From assembly GCA_049965775.1 (NCBI GenBank), contig JBMFVX010000130.1, positions 1-8,737 on the forward strand: a stretch of DNA of 8,737 nt. The letters run 5' to 3'. The translations under genes and the position numbers were made by a program. How positions within the stretch are numbered: the first letter of the stretch is position 1; the number at the start of each line of letters is the position of its first letter. The notes under the pieces are model-generated. The model was not told the DNA's origin. It made no database searches and saw nothing but the letters and a program-made list of their open reading frames with translations. Shown here piece by piece: positions 6,515 to 8,737 of this stretch. This stretch comes from JABEVB01 sp049965775 (GTDB taxonomy: Bacteria > Planctomycetota > Phycisphaerae > WQYP01).

Positions 6515-7051
6515 TTAGGGCGCGGCTTTTTCGGTAAGCATCGCACGCAACTTCTGGCGAATTCTAAATAGCCGCATTTCCACGACGGCCGACGTCACAC
6601 CCAACCGCTCGGCTATTTCGCGATAGGAGCAGTCATCCACATGCTTCATCATAAGCAGCTCGGCATCACGAGCCGGAAGCCTTGCCATGGCCTGCCGCAG
6701 GTGTTCGCTGCGTTCGGAGGCCAGCAGAGCATCGAGGGGGTTGGCAAAAGCCGCGGCCCCGCGACTGGCCCCACGGGCACGCGTTAAGTCTGCGGCCTCC
6801 TGCACACGCCGCCGTGCCCTGCCCAAACTGCGCCGGTGCATCAGCGCCGCCCGCACGGTCAGCTTATAAAGCCAGGGGCGGGCACTGTGAACGCTTTGCA
6901 GGGTTGACCAGTTCCGCATGGCGGCGGCGGCAACATCCTGCATGACATCGTCGGCGCCGTCGGTGGTCTTGAGCCGGGCAATAGCCACCGCGCGCAGCCA
7001 AGGCCCATGCATACGCAGCGCCTCAAAGGCGTTTTTAGGTGGTGAGGGCAT
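6515..7051 (-). CDS. ECF-type RNA polymerase sigma factor
   Basis: This cytoplasmic sigma factor has regions 2 and 4 only and would direct RNA polymerase to a specific gene set. From the ATG at 7051 it has 178 residues. Region 2 spans about 8-80, with the DGADDVMQDV core-binding motif at 31-40 and the RPWLYKLTVRAALMHRR region 2.4-like helix at 58-74. A basic linker follows. Region 4 spans about 105-172, with LPARDAELLMMKH and the helix-turn-helix YREIAERLGVTSAVVEMRLFRIRQKLR. The ATG has GGTGAGG 8 nt upstream. An in-frame GTG at 7102 (195 residues) also has GGAG at 11 nt, so the start is uncertain. I prefer the ATG because the extra residues carry no family motif. The gene is first in a likely operon with the anti-sigma and PDZ genes. 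No clear self-promoter is seen. Confidence 0.9.
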   Translation of the reverse strand: MPSPPKNAFEALRMHGPWLRAVAIARLKTTDGADDVMQDVAAAAMRNWSTLQSVHSARPWLYKLTVRAALMHRRSLGRARRRVQEAADLTRARGASRGAAAFANPLDALLASERSEHLRQAMARLPARDAELLMMKHVDDCSYREIAERLGVTSAVVEMRLFRIRQKLRAMLTEKAAP

Positions 7052-7104
7052 TGCAATTGCCTCACCACCAGAACCATAATGTCCAGCGTTGCTGGTGACC
7101 ACTG

Positions 7105-7148
7105 TTTCACCCGCTCCTGTCTACACCTATACGTTGCCACCGGTGAAA
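7105..7148. promoter_or_regulatory. Inverted repeat upstream of the sigma gene
   Basis: TTTCACC (7105-7111) and GGTGAAA (7142-7148) are perfect 7-bp inverted arms around 30 bp. The inner end of the right arm is part of the 8-bp palindrome CACCGGTG (7138-7145). On the - strand the interval contains GTATAGGTGT and the AGGAG preceding the alternative GTG start. It may be an operator or a leader hairpin controlling the sigma operon, but nothing shows this directly. Confidence 0.3.
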
Positions 7149-7228
7149 TGGGTTTTCGGCTTGTGGCTGCCGGGCCGCAGCGGATATGACCGCCTATAAC
7201 CGTTTTTTACCCCTGATTGCCCTCAAAA

Positions 7229-8347
7229 TCATGCATAAATGACCAAATCGTCGCGGTGAACCACTTCATCATAGTAATTCTCGGACGCCAGCAGCGCGGC
7301 AAAATCGCGGCTCTTATGGCCCTTTATTTTTTCCACATCTTCGCGGCTGTAGTTGCTTAGCCCGCGGGCCACGGTTTGCCCGGCTTCATCAACAATAACA
7401 ACCGGGTCGCCAGGTTCAAAATCGCCGCCGACGCGGATGATGCCGCTCGCCAACAGCGACTTGTTATCGCGCAGCGCCGCGGCGCAGCCGGCATCCACAA
7501 CAATGCTGCCCCGCTCGCGGGCGGTAAGGCCTATCCAGCGGCTGCGCGACGAAAGCCGCCTCGCCGGCGGAACAATCAGCGTACCCACCGGCTCGCCGGC
7601 AAGCACGCGACGCAAAATGCCCGGCGATTTGCCATTGGCGATAATGACTGGTTCGCCGGCGGTTTTGACAGTTCCGGCTGCTATCAGTTTGCCGCTCATG
7701 CCGCCGGAACCGCGGGCGCTTTTTTCCGGCCGCACCAGTTGCATCACCTGCGAATCCATTTCATTCACCACTTCGCGCACCTTGCCGCTCTCGTCAAGCA
7801 GGCCGTCTACCACCGACAGCAGCACCAGCAAGTCGGCCCGGATGAGGTTGGTAACGTGAGCCGCAATCAGATCGTTGTCGCCAAACCTTATTTCATCCAC
7901 CGAGACCGCATCATTTTCATTAATGATGGGCACTGCGGAGCAGGCTTGCAGGGCATGAATGCAATTGCGCAAATTCAGATAGCGCAGGCGGTTTTCAAAA
8001 TCGTCGCGGGTGACCAGTATTTGGCCCGCATGCAGGTTGTGCACACCAAAAGCCGCCGCAAACATATTCATCAGCAGGCTTTGGCCGACCGCCGCGGTGG
8101 CCTGCAGCATGGGCAGGTCACGCGGGCGTTTGGGCAGGTTCATCTTGGCCACGCCGGCCCCGATAGCTCCGCTCGATACCAGCGCCACCTTTATGCCGCG
8201 CTCGTGCTGCAGCACTGCAATATCGGACGCCAAACCATCAATAATGCTCGTGTCGAGCCGCCCCGCCGCATCGCATAGCGCCTGGGTGCCTACTTTTACC
8301 ACCACGCTTGATACGTTTGCGAGCAGTTGTTGCCGGTCTTGCGCCAT
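7229..8347 (-). CDS. proB: Glutamate 5-kinase
   Basis: It phosphorylates L-glutamate with ATP to glutamyl 5-phosphate, the first and usually proline-inhibited step of proline synthesis, in the cytoplasm. The 372 residues match the family length of about 365-375. The amino acid kinase domain (about 12-260) shows VVVKVGTQ at 15-22, ALVSSGAIGAG at 55-65, INENDAV at 142-148, RFGDNDLIAAHVTNLI at 154-169, LLSVVDGLL at 176-184 and GSGGMSGKLIAA at 213-224. A PUA domain follows (about 277-355), as in E. coli ProB. In the last motif a Gly (219) stands before Lys220, where other family members have Thr or Ser. The ATG is the first possible start, since an in-frame TGA lies 9 nt upstream. There is no strong Shine-Dalgarno. 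The usual partner proA is not in the window, and the gene seems to stand alone. Confidence 0.96.
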   Translation of the reverse strand: MAQDRQQLLANVSSVVVKVGTQALCDAAGRLDTSIIDGLASDIAVLQHERGIKVALVSSGAIGAGVAKMNLPKRPRDLPMLQATAAVGQSLLMNMFAAAFGVHNLHAGQILVTRDDFENRLRYLNLRNCIHALQACSAVPIINENDAVSVDEIRFGDNDLIAAHVTNLIRADLLVLLSVVDGLLDESGKVREVVNEMDSQVMQLVRPEKSARGSGGMSGKLIAAGTVKTAGEPVIIANGKSPGILRRVLAGEPVGTLIVPPARRLSSRSRWIGLTARERGSIVVDAGCAAALRDNKSLLASGIIRVGGDFEPGDPVVIVDEAGQTVARGLSNYSREDVEKIKGHKSRDFAALLASENYYDEVVHRDDLVIYA

Positions 8348-8447
8348 GATTGTTCATACCCGTGTACTCTACGCCCGCGATCTTCCCGCCGGCCGCCTGA
8401 TATTGGAACATAAACCCGCTGCAACAGCCAGCGCCCGCGTAAGGCCT
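8348..8447. other. Intergenic DNA between proB and the MITE-like element
   Basis: These 100 bp must carry the proB promoter on the - strand unless it lies in or beyond the inserted element. The best pair I see on the - strand is TTGCAG, 16 bp, TATCAG, which matches the consensus poorly. No gene is visible. Confidence 0.4.
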
Positions 8448-8557
8448 CTAGTGCTCTGTCACAGCAATATTTTAGGATGATTGCCTCTCGAAAGGCATAC
8501 CTGGAGACGCCGGGGTTCCTACCTCAACCCTAAAATTATGTTGTGACAGAGCACTAG
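8448..8557. mobile_element. MITE-like element with CTAG-ended terminal inverted repeats
   Basis: CTAGTGCTCTGTCACA (8448-8463) recurs as its exact reverse complement at 8542-8557. The similarity goes on inward to about 31 bp per end, with both ends sharing ATTTTAGG and only a few mismatches. The 110-bp unit holds no open frame. Small size, long terminal inverted repeats and a TA at both ends fit a miniature inverted-repeat element mobilised by an IS630/Tc1/mariner-type transposase, whose insertions duplicate TA. The family assignment is inference. It sits between proB and the right-edge promoter. When transcribed it would fold into a long hairpin and could act as a terminator or stabiliser. 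Confidence 0.75.
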
Positions 8558-8690
8558 CCCTGGTACGGGGCTGGAACGGTAGCGTTTGCAATTGCTTCGC
8601 CATGCTGCATCGGAGCCGATACGATGCGCCTCTTTAAGGGTAATGCCCTGATAATCTTCCGGGTGCGTGACACTTTTCGCGGGCAAGATT
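8558..8690. other. Intergenic DNA before the right-edge promoter
   Basis: No gene is visible. Small inverted repeats occur: GCATCG (8607-8612) with CGATGC (8622-8627), and AGGG (8637-8640) with CCCT (8646-8649). Neither is followed by a T-run. They may be operator-like sites for the promoter just downstream. Confidence 0.35.
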
Positions 8691-8699
8691 TGCTATAAT
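8691..8699 (+). promoter_or_regulatory. Extended -10 promoter at the right edge
   Basis: TGCTATAAT is a perfect extended -10 element (TGn plus consensus TATAAT). No good -35 stands at 17 bp (CACTTT at 8671-8676). A GTGACA at 8667-8672 is 21 bp away, which is too far for a normal pair. Extended -10 promoters can work without a -35. Transcription would start near 8706, towards a gene or RNA beyond the window. Confidence 0.6.
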
Positions 8700-8709
8700 T
8701 GAGGCTGGA

Positions 8710-8733
8710 TGATCCACCATGGACGGTGGATCA
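8710..8733 (+). promoter_or_regulatory. Hairpin at the predicted 5' end of the right-edge transcript
   Basis: TGATCCACC (8710-8718) pairs perfectly with GGTGGATCA (8725-8733) around the loop ATGGAC. It begins a few bases after the expected transcription start. An ATG (8719) opens the loop, but GAGG (8701-8704) is 14 nt upstream, so it is a poor start codon candidate. The hairpin could be a 5' stabiliser, an operator overlapping the start site, or the first stem of a structured RNA. The window ends too soon to tell. Confidence 0.5.
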
Positions 8734-8737
8734 GGAT

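Noticed and set aside
7180..7208. Terminator-like GCGG/CCGC hairpin with a T6 run on the + strand between sigma and proB genes
   Set aside because: The stem is 4 bp and the T-run is 9 nt away. It would also act on the + strand, where no gene is transcribed. On the proB strand there is no T-tract.
7376..8278. Open frame of 300 codons on the + strand opposite proB
   Set aside because: proB has all family motifs on the other strand. This frame has a biased, low-information composition (Arg, His, Gln, Ala).

Overview
The window carries five complete protein genes, one on the + strand and four on the - strand, separated by unusually feature-rich intergenic DNA. The host looks like a moderately GC-rich Gram-negative-type bacterium. 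The pairing of an ECF-type sigma factor with a short cysteine-free anti-sigma-like membrane protein (N-terminal 'LLVDDELSE' type segment), followed by a membrane-anchored PDZ protein, resembles arrangements I associate with Planctomycetota, possibly Phycisphaerae. This assignment is an inference from gene style only, because no rRNA or other marker is present.

Layout, left to right. Positions 1-445 hold no gene: there are two exact 77-bp tandem repeats at the left edge, an A/T hairpin, a 16-bp perfect palindrome, and then a sigma70-like promoter. A ribosome site follows and leads into a full-length pyruvate, phosphate dikinase gene (ppdK, 446-3112, +), closed by a textbook intrinsic terminator at 3157-3186. 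Convergent with it is a response regulator fused to a GGDEF diguanylate cyclase domain (3347-4363, -, GTG start). The 380 bp upstream of that gene contain hairpins and a possible broken small ORF.

Next on the - strand comes a probable operon, transcribed right to left. It contains an ECF-like sigma factor (6515-7051 or 7102), a putative anti-sigma factor with one membrane span (5873-6472), and a membrane-anchored PDZ and coiled-coil protein (4744-5811). Gaps of about 42 and 61 nt suggest co-transcription. The likely logic is an envelope-sensing module: the sigma factor is held by the membrane protein, and the PDZ protein may bind envelope proteins. This is inference. Further right is proB (glutamate 5-kinase, 7229-8347, -), the first step of proline synthesis.

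The last 390 bp form a divergent intergenic region. It holds a 110-bp non-coding element with 16-bp perfect (about 31-bp imperfect) terminal inverted repeats ending in CTAG, which looks like a MITE of the IS630/Tc1 type. At the window edge there is an excellent extended -10 promoter followed directly by a 9-bp hairpin, which should drive a + strand gene or RNA lying beyond the window.

The most interesting items are the sigma/anti-sigma/PDZ module, the MITE, the hairpin-bearing promoter at the right edge, the 77-bp repeats and the interrupted small ORF. I see no CRISPR, tRNA, rRNA or phage genes.
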